Below are positions 33,521-46,864 of a stretch of 64,000 bases of DNA, in pieces. The translations under genes and the position numbers were made by a program. The stretch covers positions 4,650,001 to 4,714,000 of the forward strand of contig OZ316895.1 of the NCBI GenBank assembly GCA_973895155.1, written 5' to 3'. The notes under the pieces are model-generated. The model was not told the DNA's origin. It searched no databases and saw nothing but the letters and a program-made list of their open reading frames with translations. Origin of the DNA: Marsupella aquatica (lineage: Eukaryota > Marchantiophyta). Positions within the stretch are counted from its first letter, which is position 1, and each line of letters begins with the position of its first letter.

Positions 33521-35357
33521 TAATAAGAACTTATTGAATAAACCAGGGTAAGAAAAACAGAATGACCTGTGCCATCATATAATAACTTTAAAGAGAAACT
33601 AAGAATAGCATATAATGAAGTAAAATAAAGAGGCACATGATATAGACGTAATATTGTAATGAGTGAGACTCTGGAGGTGTTGCGACCCATCCATCACACC
33701 CAAATTTGGGATGCACGCCCTTCGCAAGTGTGAGCACGCTTGGACGAGCAAACTGGTCTGAGCTAATAAGCAAGGAAAGATGAAAAAGCAAAACAAAAAG
33801 GAAACTCCTAAAAGAAAACTGGTGGCCCTACAGCGCAAGCCAGAGATACTGGCCATCTGGGCCTGCCTAGCGTGCTCAAGGGTATTGGCAAGTCACCTAA
33901 CAGCTAGCTTCGACTATATATGTGGTGAGTCCTAATGGAGCAAAACTGGTAACTGGGATCCATGGACACTGTCTACAATTTTTGCAATTTGCCCTTTAAC
34001 TTTACATTCTTCCCATTTGCATCAACAGCCAAGGTAAATTGACTGGTGATTTTTGGCAACAAACAGCCAATAAGAAACGCACTGGTCATAAGCTCGCATG
34101 GGATCTCCCTGCTCTACTCTGACAGAATATAATTCCTTCCAGGTAGTTTAGAGCGAACCAACAGTAGAAAGCTCTAGTTGAGAAAATGGAACTGGGGATG
34201 GAACATAATGTAATTTGTTCCAGCCGACACCAAAGCAAGAGTCCTAAGCTGAGGAATCCGTGAATAATATAAAGTTTCTTTTACTTTAGATCTATTCTGG
34301 TGCAAAAATAAGAAATCTATCGAAGCAGATGGAGATTCAATCCGAGATTAAAAGTTCGAGAACAAAACGATTTATAGTAACTTGAAGAGTACCTTTGGAC
34401 GAGAAATTCCTAGTCTAGCCCATAAAGGAGGAGACTATAAACAAACCATACTTTTCTACTCTCCTTTTTATACACTGCCGAGGGCATGTTACCAACAGAG
34501 AAACATTGTATAAACCTCCAGTCTTGGGCCTTGGCCCCTCAAAGTGCGCTGTTTATACGAAAAGCGAAACTATTTTATTGTAGGTCTCCAAGCATGACCA
34601 TCTTTCCTGGATAAAATGTCTGCCAGAGTCCACAGTAGAATAAAATAATAAAATACTGCATAAAAGTTGAATCTTATGTAAGGAAAAGCCTTTTTACAAA
34701 CCCAACAAACTGACACATATGCCAATAGTGGAAATAGAACGATATACCCAGGTGTCAATCGTTAGTTGCTTACTAACTGAATTCCAAATTTGTTAACTTC
34801 TAGCCAAGTGTCCTCCTCCAGTCATGGTAATGTTGGTTCCTAAAAAGTTCCCCCTCAAGTCCTGGCCAATCAGCTTTGCAAGGGCCAGGTGTTGACCTCT
34901 GATCAGCGGGGATCTGAGCTGCTAAAGTCATGTTCCCAGAACTAATTCAGCCAATCAGGCTTCCAAGAGGCCCCCACTGACTTGACTAACACAGGGATGT
35001 AAATCATGCACAATTACCAATAAGTGTAATTTTGTAGGGGGGTTTGCACTCATCAAGTAAGGAAAACCCCAGTTTAGTGCACATCGGATCTAGCTTCCTC
35101 AGTGTGTGCACTTAGAGAGAGTCCACCCTAAGAGCCAACTAGCATGTGGCCGCCCTGAAGGATGCAGCCCAAAGCACTTGCTAAACCCTCGGCAAAAAAG
35201 CAAACTTTATCTACTTAAGTTTTAGGGTGTTATTCCCCCAAAACTGTGTGTGTGATATGAGAACCCCCTTGGAGTGAGGCCCCCAAGTAATCCCCTTGGG
35301 CTCGTTGCCCTCAGGGATTTCATCCCGATACCCCCTCTTGGCAATGGTTACCCTACA

Positions 35358-35381
35358 CATTCCATTCCATTCCATTCCATC
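35358..35381. repeat. (ATTCC)n pentanucleotide repeat
   Basis: About four and a half copies of ATTCC in tandem, within otherwise unremarkable sequence. Confidence 0.9.
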
Positions 35382-37131
35382 TATTTGGTACAATAAAAGT
35401 AGCTAAGGATTTTGGGTCACTTCACACCTAATCCTTGGGGTTGCCCTGGCATGTAGAACAGCCTCGCTAAAAGTAATCCCTAAGCTCCCAAGACAAAACA
35501 TGGTGTCTGCTGAGAGTTTATCTGACTAGTAAGACAACAGGTCCCGGCTAGGCTTGATGCCTTCCAACCAGATAGTCTGCATCAAGGCAACCTCGGACCA
35601 ATTGACCTAGAAATACAATTGTAACAGTCAATACCATCGCAGTTCAATGGGCAAGGTATGAAGCCGACATCAAACCGTGCGGGCTGAGGTGGTTACAAGC
35701 CGAGGGGGTTACAAGCCATGGCCCCCAAGAAGGAACAGGTTACCCTACACATGTTTATCCAGCAGTGGAAGTTGGAGTCGCAAAATTGTTGGGAACAAAA
35801 ATCCAACTCTGTTGCCAGTTTGTGCAAAATGTAAAACGGTCATTCCTATCCACTAAGGATGTAGACAGCATAGCTTACAAGAACACTCACTGCAAGACAG
35901 TGAGAGTGTCCATGGAACCTTAGCCTTAGCTTATCTAGAGAGGTCCCTTCTCCAGTCCTAGCGAGAGAATCTTCATACAGCTATGGCATCACCTCAAGGA
36001 CTGGAACTCTGGGACCAGCAATTTTCCTGGCTTGGCAATTTTTAGCCAAAATCTTACCTCCTCCAACTACTGGTGAATGAAAACATTGGGGGTAAAACAC
36101 TGGAATTATGGAACCAGTGATGTTTTAGTTGGCAAATTTTAGCCAAACGTGTACCTCGTCCAACCCCTGGCAAATGATACAAATTAAACAAGGGAAAAGG
36201 ATGACTCAAATGGGCCAAAATTTACTGTTAGTTAACAAGTGGATTGACCAGATCTGTCAAGATCTGACCCTTTTGTGAATAATTATAAATAAATATTAGA
36301 TGGGCCTAAGTGCAAATATTACTCATCAATCTGTGTAATTAGGAGGAATTGTGGGTTTTACCGATTAGTGCACATCATCCCTTATAGAGGGGTTGCACTT
36401 CTATATCTCATACAGAGTAGTCCTCTTTGGACTTTTACAAAAAGTGCAAAAACGTCCAAAACGGTAGAAAGAGATCAGCGTCAGTGTTGGAACTGAACCC
36501 AACCTAAAGGCAATGAGAGTGTCTTGGAACGGAACCTAAAGGCAACAAATATTAGGAACCTGGAGTTTTTGAGGTTGTAGTTTTAGGCTAGTGTGACTAA
36601 TCTCACCATTTGCGAAGGAGAAGATGCTAAGATCATCTTTCAATTAAATTCACAAGATTAATTAGTGGTAGTCAGATCTACCTGATCTAAAGATGACCTT
36701 AGATGCTGCCTAATGGGAAACTAATAACGAAAGAGAAGCCAAAATGACTAATACTTTTCAGAAAGATAAAATTAAGCTCATTTTCGCCACTGAAACACAC
36801 GGTGGTTTTAGAACGGTGAGAACGAGACAGCCGCCGTCGATCCTTACACGGATTAACTGTGGTCGTTCGGTCGGCTGAGATAGTGGCGACTCCCGTGGTC
36901 TATGTAGTAAGCGCGTGGCTCGCTGCCCCAGAGGACCCCCGACTTGTTCCAACGATTCCGAGCCACAGAATCGACAGTGGAGATCTGTCCCAGAACCCTA
37001 GGACGCACCGGAGCCGTCGCTCGCTGATCTGGATGCAGAGGTCCGTTGGATTGGATAAAACCGCGAATCGAGTAAAAGGAAAGAACGCGATGGCAACGTC
37101 AAAGACTTTGAGGTATGTACGAAGATTACGT

Positions 37132-37154
37132 GGGGGAGGGGGGGGGGGGGGGGG
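37132..37154. repeat. Poly-G tract
   Basis: Five G, one A, then 17 consecutive G. A potential G-quadruplex and a site prone to length error. It translates as a false Gly run on the plus strand and Pro run on the minus strand. Confidence 0.9.
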
Positions 37155-38039
37155 CAGAGGGTCCGCCATAGAACCCGCCCCACACTACTTGAAACTCGTC
37201 ATGAAACTCCCCAAAGTTGAACACCCGTTTCAGCGCTGCTTCGAGTACCGTAGAGGCAGTGTGGGTAACTACTAAAATTTAGGATCTAACAGACAATATA
37301 TTTTTAGGTGCTTCTGAAACTATTTTGTCTGTAGAGATTGTATACAATATTTTTAGAATGAAAAATGAAAACCAGGAGAACTGGATAAAAACAATTTGAC
37401 TTTACATTATTCCTGGAATATAAATTAGTTCATGTTTTGTGCAAGTCCTGCGCAAACCGGGATGGCACTGTGGGGAGGAATTATGTATTGAGGGGGCGTC
37501 CACACATAGGAAAATCCAAAATTATGTGATTGTGCGTTATATCATGACCAACATTTTTTTTTGGTTAAATCTCGGAAGTAGCTCCCCCTGTATATATCTC
37601 CAAGACATTTCTGACAAATTCATATGAGCTTTACTGGGGATTTCAGGGCGACAGAACTTGAAAAAACTCACAATTGTCTTGTGTACTTTTGTGGGGCTAT
37701 TTTAAGCTTTGATGTTCAATTGTTAAGTTGGATTTTGGGGGCAAACGTCATGTATTATTCCAAGAGGATTAGGAGAGTCTTGGTGTGACCTGTCTTATTC
37801 TGTTAGGAGCTGTCAATGGACGTCTATATTGTCCCATTAGGATTTTCCGATGTTTATTATGCTCAACAAGTGGGCCCAAAGTCCCAACAATATACATTGG
37901 AGAGGTACGGCTAACACATACCAGATTTCTTAAATAGCAAAGTATTGCAAGTTGTACATGAACTTAGTCAGCTTAGTCCCAATGTTACCTATTCTATGAA
38001 ACCGCCATGTTGTATTGGTTCACATGCATCACATTGCCA

Positions 38040-38490
38040 AGAATAAAAGCGCCAAATGGGGAGACAAGATACTCAAAGCAAGAAACCCAATAAATGGAAA
38101 TATACACATACTTTTTACAGAAAAAGGCCAAATAGAGTACAAAAGAATAAACAAGAGAGGTCCCAAGTAGACAAAACCAACCCCAAAAGAAGTGAGCAAA
38201 AGGAAACCCTAAAAACCAAAAAAGAGGAACTAAAAGAATAAAGGGGAACCAAAAGGGACGGCAGCCCAAAAAACCAAAGAGGCAAAAAGGCTGCTGAGTC
38301 CCCAACAGTGAACAAAAGAACTGAAATCCCACAAAGTAGCATACTAAACTAAAACGGACTGGGCAGCAAACGGAAAATCCCAGTAAAGCTCTGGAGTAGA
38401 CCCCTCCGGAATCCACAAAGAGGAACTTGTCTAGAGACCCTAAAACTAACAGCCTTGGGTACATTTGTTGGAAGGGAACATGCAGCTTAA
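38040..38490. repeat. Copy of dispersed purine-rich repeat family
   Basis: Contains GGGGAGACAAGATACTCAAA followed by AAACCCAATAAATGG, GGCCAAATAGAGTACAAAAG, TCCCAGTAAAGCTC and TAGAGACCCTAAAACTAAC. These match the order of words in the 30 kb and 53 kb copies. Confidence 0.6.
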
Positions 38491-38501
38491 GCACCGATCC
38501 A

Positions 38502-38619
38502 CTCCGCCCTATACAGACCTAGTCCTTATAGGGCGGAGCCCGCCCTGAAAGTTAGGGACTTGACCGAGGAGCCACCAGGCCCTCCTGGGTTAGGCTGGCG
38601 TCTACCCTCCCCTTTTTTT
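38502..38619 (+). other. Perfect 12-bp stem hairpin followed by a T-run
   Basis: CTCCGCCCTATA at 38502-38513 pairs fully with TATAGGGCGGAG at 38527-38538 across a 13-base loop. Seven T follow at 38613-38619. This could be a small Pol III RNA, a remnant of an element end, or chance; no A/B boxes were fixed. Confidence 0.35.
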
Positions 38620-39689
38620 CACCGAAGAAACAAACATAGCAGAAAACTCGCTGGATTGGATCAAGGCCAGATCAATCAAAAATTTTAATGCTTGCGAGGT
38701 GCAGAACTCCTATAAGTTTGTCGTTTTAATCCACAACCTACCATCACCATTGATGTGCTCAAAACTTAGAATTTGGATGGTGCTTTTTCATCTTTGGCAG
38801 TCTGATATATATGGTTAAGATTCAACAATGAGACAAAGACTTCCAGATAAAAATAATATATTGGGGAGACGAAGGGTAACCCTTGAAAATTTAAGGTGCT
38901 GTGCTGCTCAATTTTTCTAATGAGTAAGTGTCAACAATGGGTATGATGACTGAGTGTGACAAATGGGTTTGATGAGAGCTTTTCTAAGTATGATATTACA
39001 GCCCAGATAAAAGTTTCCTCACCCACACTCCAACCCGCTCCCCCCCTCCCAAAAATAAAATAAAAAATAAGCAGAAGAAGACGAAGAAGCACGCCTTCAT
39101 AAAACCAAGCCCTTTAATTTTAATCTGGTTCATTCATGATGTACCTGCTCCATTAAGTAAACTTACAGCAGAAGAAAATAGTAATCTACACTTGCATAGC
39201 AATCTTGTACCCCTACAACTGTTTTCTCACGCTTGACGAGAAAAGTGCCCTAAACAATGTGAGCTCATTTAGACAGGTCTCGAGGCTGCCAAGTGATTCA
39301 TTCGACGGAGAGCGTGTGAGCAACCTGATTTCTTTCCGTTACTTTGACGTCCGGACAAAAGTTACCAGTTGCCACCATTGAGAGTTTGAGACGTTAAGAA
39401 ATGAATGCAAGAGCTGAGTGCGTACACACAATAGGTTACGATGACAACCCACTGAATACAGGATTAATTGCAGCCCAAGAAAACAGGTGAATTTTCTCTC
39501 ATGAGATTTAATCACTGGAGTAGAGAGACTGTCTTCATTTAGCTACGATCATTTTGTCCTACAGACCATTAAAATACTGTAGATTCTTGACCATCTTATC
39601 TAGCTGGATAGAATAATGGGACGAGACTTCACTACTCCAGGAAGAGTGATACCAAGAACCCTTCAATTGAGGGAAAAGGGACCAATTTT

Positions 39690-39830
39690 CTAAAGACGGC
39701 CAAATAAAGTACAATGGAATAAAAAGGAAAAGAGGTCCAGAGAGTATAACCCTCCTCAGTTGGTGATAGTTGAGGAGGGCTACACGAGAAATCCTGGAAA
39801 ACAAATGGCATGTCATTTCCAAAATTTATT
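39690..39830. repeat. Short fragment of dispersed purine-rich family
   Basis: GGCCAAATAAAGTACAATGG with GAATAAAAAGGAAAAGAGG corresponds to GGCCAAATAGAGTACAAAAG at about 38128 and to GTACAATGGAGTAAAAGC at about 30128. Confidence 0.45.
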
Positions 39831-40082
39831 TCCCCAACCTTTCAAGTGACTTATCCATTTTGACTCTATACGAAATTGAGAGGTCACTTGTGCAATAAAT
39901 CTCCAAATCGTATATGGAGTCCTCCCACTCTTACATGGACTAGAGTGGGGCCCCCAAAATACTTGTGGATAGCAGTTCTAGACTTCTAGCCATAGTTTAC
40001 ATCACTTTTGGAGGTGGTATTTGAAATGACAGCTCCGTCTCTTCTCATTCTGTCAGTGCACTATTAAATGCACTACCTGATT

Positions 40083-40265
40083 ACCTTTTCTTGTCCTGAT
40101 GCACTCTAAAAGGAAGTGTGGATCAGGTATATGATAAAATGGTCACCTTTTCTTGTCAGGATGCAGTCCAAGAGGAAGTCTGGATCAGGTATGGTAGAAT
40201 GGTCACCTTTTCTGGTCAAGAGGGAGTCTAAATGTAAATCTGGATCAGGTATAGTAAAAGACAAG
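40083..40265. repeat. Roughly 61-bp tandem repeat, three copies
   Basis: ACCTTTTCTTGTC or a one-base variant starts units at 40083, 40145 and 40205, each followed by a GTCTGGATCAGGTAT-type word. Copies are diverged but clearly aligned. Confidence 0.85.
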
Positions 40266-41854
40266 GGACCGGTCAATTCTGGTTATATGGGTATTGGAAA
40301 GCCCCCCTAAGCTGAAGACAAATCACTCTCATTTCTAGGTGAAGGAGACACTGTTCGCCTCGTCTTTCAGTAATAATAGACAACGTACTCCTTGAGGCTG
40401 GACCGAATGATACAGTTGTTGAGGCAACGGCATTACTACAGGTATTATATTGCTGGTCCATGGAGTGTGGAGGGTGGACGGCTTGCTGCAGCAGAAAGCC
40501 AGCACTCCATATCTCAATTGGGCCCTTACTTTAGTGAGCTAGCTATGGGTGGGGGGAGTCGTGGGACCGTCTGTCGAAACAAAGCAGGCGGGGAAACTGA
40601 ACAGTCAATTGAATCGTCGATCCGTCACAGCAAACGGACGAAGCACTCTTCTGCGCCAATCCAGCTATGGAAAAGGCTGGAGGAGTTGAAATCGAGGGTT
40701 GCTGTCCAGTCCGTCACGGTGGGCAGGGCGGAAGTACCGGTGTAAGGGAGCAAGAAGAAAGAAGAAAGAAGCGTAGAGGAGAAAGGAGGGGCGGGCCCTC
40801 CTCCTCAATCATCCTCAATCAGAGACGCGATGTCGACGGTCACTCGAGTGTATATGAAAGCACTAGGGAAGCAGCTTTATTGCAGTAGTGTGAATGGAAT
40901 CACCACGGAAGCTTGACGGTACCGTAGGTGGGAAGGATGGCAAGGCGTGGACCGGTTTGTTATTAGGGGGGCAGGGGCCGCATTGGGTATCGATTCCCTT
41001 GGATGTTGAATGACGCCGATGTAGGGCCGACCTATTTATCTCATTTGCCCTGACTGCGTGAGTTCGGGTTAAAAGATCTTTGTTTGTAAATTGACACGGG
41101 CCTCTAATGTAATTTCCGGAGGACAATGATTTGGCTTTTCAGATGATTAATTGATCCTCCGAGTGAGGATGATGACCTCGTCCCGAATTGTCCGGCACTG
41201 GGAATCCTGTCCTGAACCGGTCCTGATTCTCTTGTTGAACAGTCGCACAGAGGTGTTGAGGATGGAGTAAAATTGCTGGCGGAATGAATGGGAGCGACTG
41301 AGTGAGATAATCGTGCTTTTGGGGCAACCACGAATTTCGTCAGGAAGTTGATGGAGTCTTCTTTCACTCGCAGAGAACCTACAGTACGCAAAATCGAATC
41401 GGGCAACTGTAGATGTTTTTTTTGCCCCATTCCCCACGGTTGCTTTCAGCTGAGCTCAGCTACGCTACATTGGAGGCAGGAACCACCATACTTCCTTCAC
41501 ATCCGATGAGTGCACAACTTTATTCTTTGGTTCCTCACATGGGCCGCAATCTGTAGCACCAGCTGCGGACCGGCCTGGCGAGTACAAATGCTGGGCTTTG
41601 CGCTGCGAATGCGGGGCTTGATTTGGGCACCAAGTTTCAGATCGAGCAGCAATCGATACATGTGAGGAGCGTGCTGGAGTCACCCACCAGAAACGAGGAA
41701 ACGCGTTGGGTCAGTGCACCTGGCCTTCATTACCCAACGGTGGATCACGCCAACAACAAACCTCGAGGAAGAACGACGCGGAGATCGATCGTGGAGAGGC
41801 CTCTGGGACGATCTTCGAGGACGAACTGCTGCCGGATCCCAAACTGTCGGGAAG

Positions 41855-44800
41855 ATGGGAAAGTCTGATATTGTCGAGAAGTCGTTGCTCCACGGTGACG
41901 ACGTCGAAAGCCACCGCAAAACCACGAGGTTAAGTGAGGAGTACGTGGCCCTCCCCGGCCCAGCAGCAACAGGGGCTGCAACTGGACCACCTGTTGGATA
42001 TGCCAGTTCTTCAAAGTGTAGCCGGAGCTTGGCTCTTTTGCTCATCATTTGGTGCAGTGTAGCAATCCTGTTGTCCGTCGTAGCATTGGTCACCTACAAG
42101 GGAATACTTGAAGCAAATGAAGGAGGCGACGCTGGTCCAAATAATTTCTACAAAGCTTCCCGCACTGTCTACCACTTCCAGCCCCCAAACAACTGGATGA
42201 ACGGTGAGATACTTCGATTCCTTCCCATCTTCGATCGATCATAATGCCGGTCTTGCCTATTGTCCAGTCCCAGGTTCTGAGTCGGCAGCCACTCGGCCTC
42301 TCGTGTATGAATGTATATTTTGCAGTCACACAGTGAGCCAATTGGGAACCTAGATGCTGTTATATGTTCGGGTGTTCACGACTAACTAGTTCGCTTGCTC
42401 GTTTGTCTCCATAACGTTTGATGGACGGGAACAACAAACGTTGCTGCTGTCAACAGATCCAAATGGTATGCGTCTTCAACACAGTTCTCACTCTCTCACT
42501 TTCTGCACTGTATGCACTAACTTTTTTGAGCCTGAGCGGTGCGGACATATGAATCGAGTGCGTTGGTCGTTTACTTTCTTCGTCGCACACGTGTCGTCCT
42601 TCAAAGGTTGCAGTTGGTCCAGTAGATCTCACGCAAGACCGTTCTCGCCGAAACATCCCAATTCCTGACTCTAAGTTTTGTCATGGGAGCTCGGCATTTA
42701 CGTGAGAAACGTTGGCAGGTGGCAAGCCTAGGCTTGTCCATGTCCTGTTTAACAGCAGCCTTGATAGCTTGACCTATCGTCTTCCATGCATTCGATAGGC
42801 CACGCACCGTATGCTTCGACGTGCATCTTCGTTCTGTTAATCTCAACGTTGCATTTACGTACAGTAGAACCACTTTTCAACGAGCCACCATGAGTTTGGA
42901 GCCTGTGTTCGGTTCCTTGCCAAGAGTCATATTCGTCCTGAAGTACGATAAATCTTTCTCAGCTGTACTCGAAATGTACTCGAGTGCAGTAAACTACTTG
43001 ATATGGATGTCTCATAGCTTTACTGGAATATTTTTGTTTATTATTGTCTCATCAGATGAGATGAGAGGTGATACAACCACCAAATGACTTACGCCCATTG
43101 TTCTCTTGACGCTCTACTGACCTCAATGTCGGACCGAATGGATTTTTTTGCAGCACCGATGTACTACATGGGGTACTACCACTTGTTTTATCAATGGAAC
43201 CCCCACGCTTCCGTGTGGGGAGACATCGTCTGGGGCCATGCTGTTTCCACCGATCTTGTTCACTGGAAGTACCTCGACTTGGCCATCATGCCTGATCAGT
43301 GGTATGACGCGGGTGGGGCCTGGTCTGGCTCGGCTACCATCCTCCAAGACGGAACTCCTGCAATTCTCTACACCGGTGCAAGAGACATTGGGGATCCTAA
43401 CGGCCTCCTACAAACTCAAGAATTGGCCTTGCCCGTGGACCCCTCCGATCCATTGTTGAGAAAATGGAAGAAAGCCGAAAACAATCCGATTATTATAAAT
43501 CCTGCGAGCATCAGACCTCAGGACTTCAGAGATCCTACTACTGCGTGGCTGGAGGATGATGGGCAGTGGAGGATTGTGGTGGGAGCCAAGAGAAATAATG
43601 CTGACGGAACCAAGGATGGATTCGCATTGATGTACCAGAGCACTGATTTCCAGCACTGGGACATGAAGGATCAGCTTCTGCACGAAGTGAAAGGCACAGG
43701 GATGTGGGAGTGCGTGGATTTCTTTCCAGTTTTGGTCCAAGGCAAGACTGGGCTGAACCACTCCGTCTTACGAGCTGAAAACTACGTGGACACCTTCAAG
43801 TACGTGTTGAAGGCGAGTATGGACGATACAAGGCACGATCACTACGCCATCGGCACTTACGACATGAAGACGCACACGTTCATTCCTGACGACCCCACCA
43901 TGGACGTGGGAATCGGGTATCGGTATGACTACGGAAAGTTTTATGCATCCAAGACATTCTTCGATACTAAGACCAACAGGCGAATCCTCTGGGGTTGGGC
44001 CAATGAATCGGACACTGAGCAGGACGATGTCACCAAGGGATGGGCTTCCGTCATGGTCCGTAACTTCCTGATTATTGTTCAATCTCTGTATCCCTCTCGC
44101 ACCCTATCCCAACGCACATAATTAGTGGGATGATTATTTTATTTTCCGACTCTTTCTAGCGTAACAACTCTAGTGATTGCCGGACAGAATCCTGTTCTGG
44201 TTTTATTTCATTTGATTGACACTATCTCACGGATCTCTTGAGCAGGCAATTCCCAGGTCCATTTGGCTGGACGGCTCGACCGCCAAGAACCTGCTGCAAT
44301 GGCCGGTGACCGAGGTGGATGCCCTTCGGGGAGAGAAATCTTCTCATGAGAACATTCTGTTGCAACCAACACAAGTCGTGAAAGTAACAGGAGCTGATGG
44401 ACCTCAGGTATACCCAGCTCTAACCCAGATGTTTGTGGCCAATCGCTATGGTGACCTCGTAGAACAGAAGCGAAACCAATTCGTATTTGACTCGAACAGA
44501 CTCGAGGACTGTCGTGTCCAACCAGTACCTTTTCACCGATCGCTCAGTCACAGACTTCCAAACTCTCGTACGCCCTGGCTTCTAAACTGGCTTGTTGGAT
44601 TGGCTTAAAAACGGTACAGTACGTGAACATGGTGGATCATGCTGCATGTTTTGTCAGCTCTCTCCCTGACACGATAAGATTTTTCATATCTTGGTTAGTT
44701 TTTAAAATCACATCCAACTCCGATAACCGTCCTGGGACACTCCTACAGTCCTATCAGACCGTGTGAAGTCCAGGTCACGCTTAGCTGGGTAAAACGTGAC

Positions 44801-46864
44801 TATCGTGTCATCCTCAGAAGCACATTCCGGCTCAACAGATTCTGACCTTTTTGGCCTAAATGAATCAACCAGTGACTGAAGGTGACCTTTTTGAACTAAA
44901 TGAATCAACCAGTGACGTCACTACTTCCGGACGTCCCAACTTTACCCCCTTACTGCATTTTGGATTTTCCAGTTACTAACTTGATGGCTCAAGTACACTA
45001 ACTTGGGCAGCATGATGGGTACCGCGTCTTGAAAATATAGCCCACTAAAATTATTGAGCTTCCCAAGAGAGGCCTATTGGCCCGAAAATGTCCGCTTCGG
45101 ATAACGCTAGCGATAGACCGCGTCCGGAGGGAGAGGGGTGAAAACCGATTCGGTGAGATTCTTCATCTAATTATTGGTACTTTTTAGTCTCGTGGAGGGT
45201 AGCGCATTCAGTAAATCAGTAATGGACCTACCGCCGCTTCCGACACTGCGTCAGAAAAAGAGCCTGACCTGAACAGTATTGGATGCAACGTCGACTGTGG
45301 TGTCATCATTTCGATAGGGCTATCGTTTCCGTAGAGTGAGATTCCTACGAGTCCTATCAACTGCGATGTCCGCTCACCGTCTCCAGGACCAGACGGTGAC
45401 CCTCGACCCTGCTTCTCGTTTCTGATCTTCCTCGGACATCGTAAGCCATATAAGCATTCTGGCCATGGCGATGATTCCTGTGTTTGGGATACTTGACCAA
45501 TCTATTGCAGTAGTGTGCGATGTGATCTGTGATTTGTGACGAAACGGAGCAAAATAATGCAGAAGTTTCGATTTTTGTGTGCTTTTGTTGGTTGTAATCA
45601 GGAGTACACTAATCCGGATTCGTCTGATCGTATGCAGTTGGACATCGTGGTCACTTTCGAGAAGCCTGACGTGAACAGCATGGATGGGACGAAGCCTGAG
45701 GCTCAGGAGTTTGACTGCAGCCAAGGGGGCTCGGCTCACAGGGGCGTGTTTGGTCCCTTCGGACTTCTAGTTCACACCGATGACGCACTCAGCGAGCAAA
45801 CAAGCGTTTTCTTCTACATTTCACCTCTGGAAGGTGGCCAATGGGCCACCCGAGTGTGTAGCGACCAGAGCAGGTGCGTTCATAGAGAAGTAACTTCGTA
45901 TTAAGTACAGCGCATTGATTCCTTGTGAGTGAAGTCAGTTGGTTGAATGAAAATGGATACGTTGACGAAGAATTGGCTTAGGAAGACCTTGCAATCCACC
46001 CGTTAGACCTTACCAACCCGTTCAAAATGTTTCCAAGAGGTCTCTCCCATGGCTATTAATATTTTGAAGGTTGATTAGTAATCAAGGCTCTCAGGGCCCA
46101 GGTCTACTCTCGTTACCTACTTATCTCTACCTACTAATTTCTACCTACTAATTTCTACAATATAATGGACAGTTTAATAGAGTTCTGTTGTTAGTTGTCG
46201 TAGTTTCTAGTTTTCCGAATTGTAGATGTATCTCTGGGCACTCGTGAATATGTGTTGTCACAGAAGCTTTGCCTGTTTCGTGTACATTACATTACAGACC
46301 TCCCGTAGAAGGGATGTGATCAGTGTAATCTTGTTTAGTGTCGTGGGAAACTTCCGGTCGTTGTTTGTCCGTCGAGGAAGCGCTGCTTTGACGTGTCCGA
46401 CATGATTGCGATGCAGGTCGTCCCTGGCACCTGGTCTCGACAAAACCGTCTATGGAAGCTATGTCACAGTTATGCCGTCGGAGAACACCTTGAGCTTGCG
46501 TATCCTCGTAAGTACTCTCTCTCTGAAACCTTCTAATCGAAGAATCCTATCTAGTACATTAACGAATCAATCTTTCTTATCTTGCTTCGCAAAGAGTCGA
46601 AAGCTGCGCAATTTTCTAGTTGCACTCAATTGTTATGTCGACCAACTGAGATTGTTTGCGCTTGACGACGTTCTGCAGGTGGATCACTCCATCGTGGAGA
46701 CTTTCGTGCAAGGAGGAAGATTAGCAATCACATCACGAGTCTACCCGACGGTGGCTTTGAACTCCAACGCGCATGTCTTCCTATTCAACAACGGGACCAC
46801 TCCCATCCGTCTGAAGACCTTGGACGTGTACCAAATGGAAGCCCTCCACATGACCAATTTCTGA
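41855..46864 (+). CDS. Vacuolar-type acid invertase (GH32 beta-fructofuranosidase), seven exons
   Basis: Hydrolyses sucrose to glucose and fructose, probably in the vacuole. Exons 41855-42203, 42457-42465 (9 nt), 43154-44055, 44246-44407, 45638-45873, 46417-46507 and 46679-46864 join in phase to 644 residues, the usual size. Residues about 55-80 are a membrane anchor ([19 protein letters not shown]), typical of vacuolar precursors. WMNDPN, carrying the nucleophile Asp, is assembled across the exon 1, mini-exon and exon 3 junctions; the next residue is Ala. FRDPTTAW is the transition-state-stabilising RDP block. WECVDFFPV carries the acid/base Glu, with the Val typical of vacuolar (acid) forms where cell-wall forms have Pro. 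GWASV and the C-terminal beta-sandwich (ESFVQGG-like [16 protein letters not shown]) follow. The exon 3 donor is unusual (ATG then GTCCGT). Read-through would stop at 44121. Confidence 0.95.

Larger units (their letters stand above)
25854..41854. other. Long repeat-rich spacer without a supported gene
   Basis: About 16 kb. Apart from the listed elements (NLR fragment, palindromic element, SINE-like copies, dispersed family copies, simple repeats), the open frames are short, lack family motifs and mostly overlap repeats. 31176-31268 holds two copies of a CTTTGCCAGAGGCCAAAG block 59 bases apart, followed by (GAGCT)4 at 31281-31300. 31454-31511 holds two 29-bp copies of TGATGAACCTCGATTTTATT. 40490-41854 is more GC-rich and probably includes the invertase promoter, though no TATA box can be fixed. 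Confidence 0.5.

Noticed and set aside
36859-37275. 138-codon frame in the GC-rich island
   Set aside because: It crosses the poly-G run, has no motif, and the opposite strand is equally open.
41714-41854. Longer N-terminus for the invertase starting upstream of 41855
   Set aside because: No ATG supports it in a good context, and the ATG at 41855 gives the normal short cytosolic tail before the membrane anchor.
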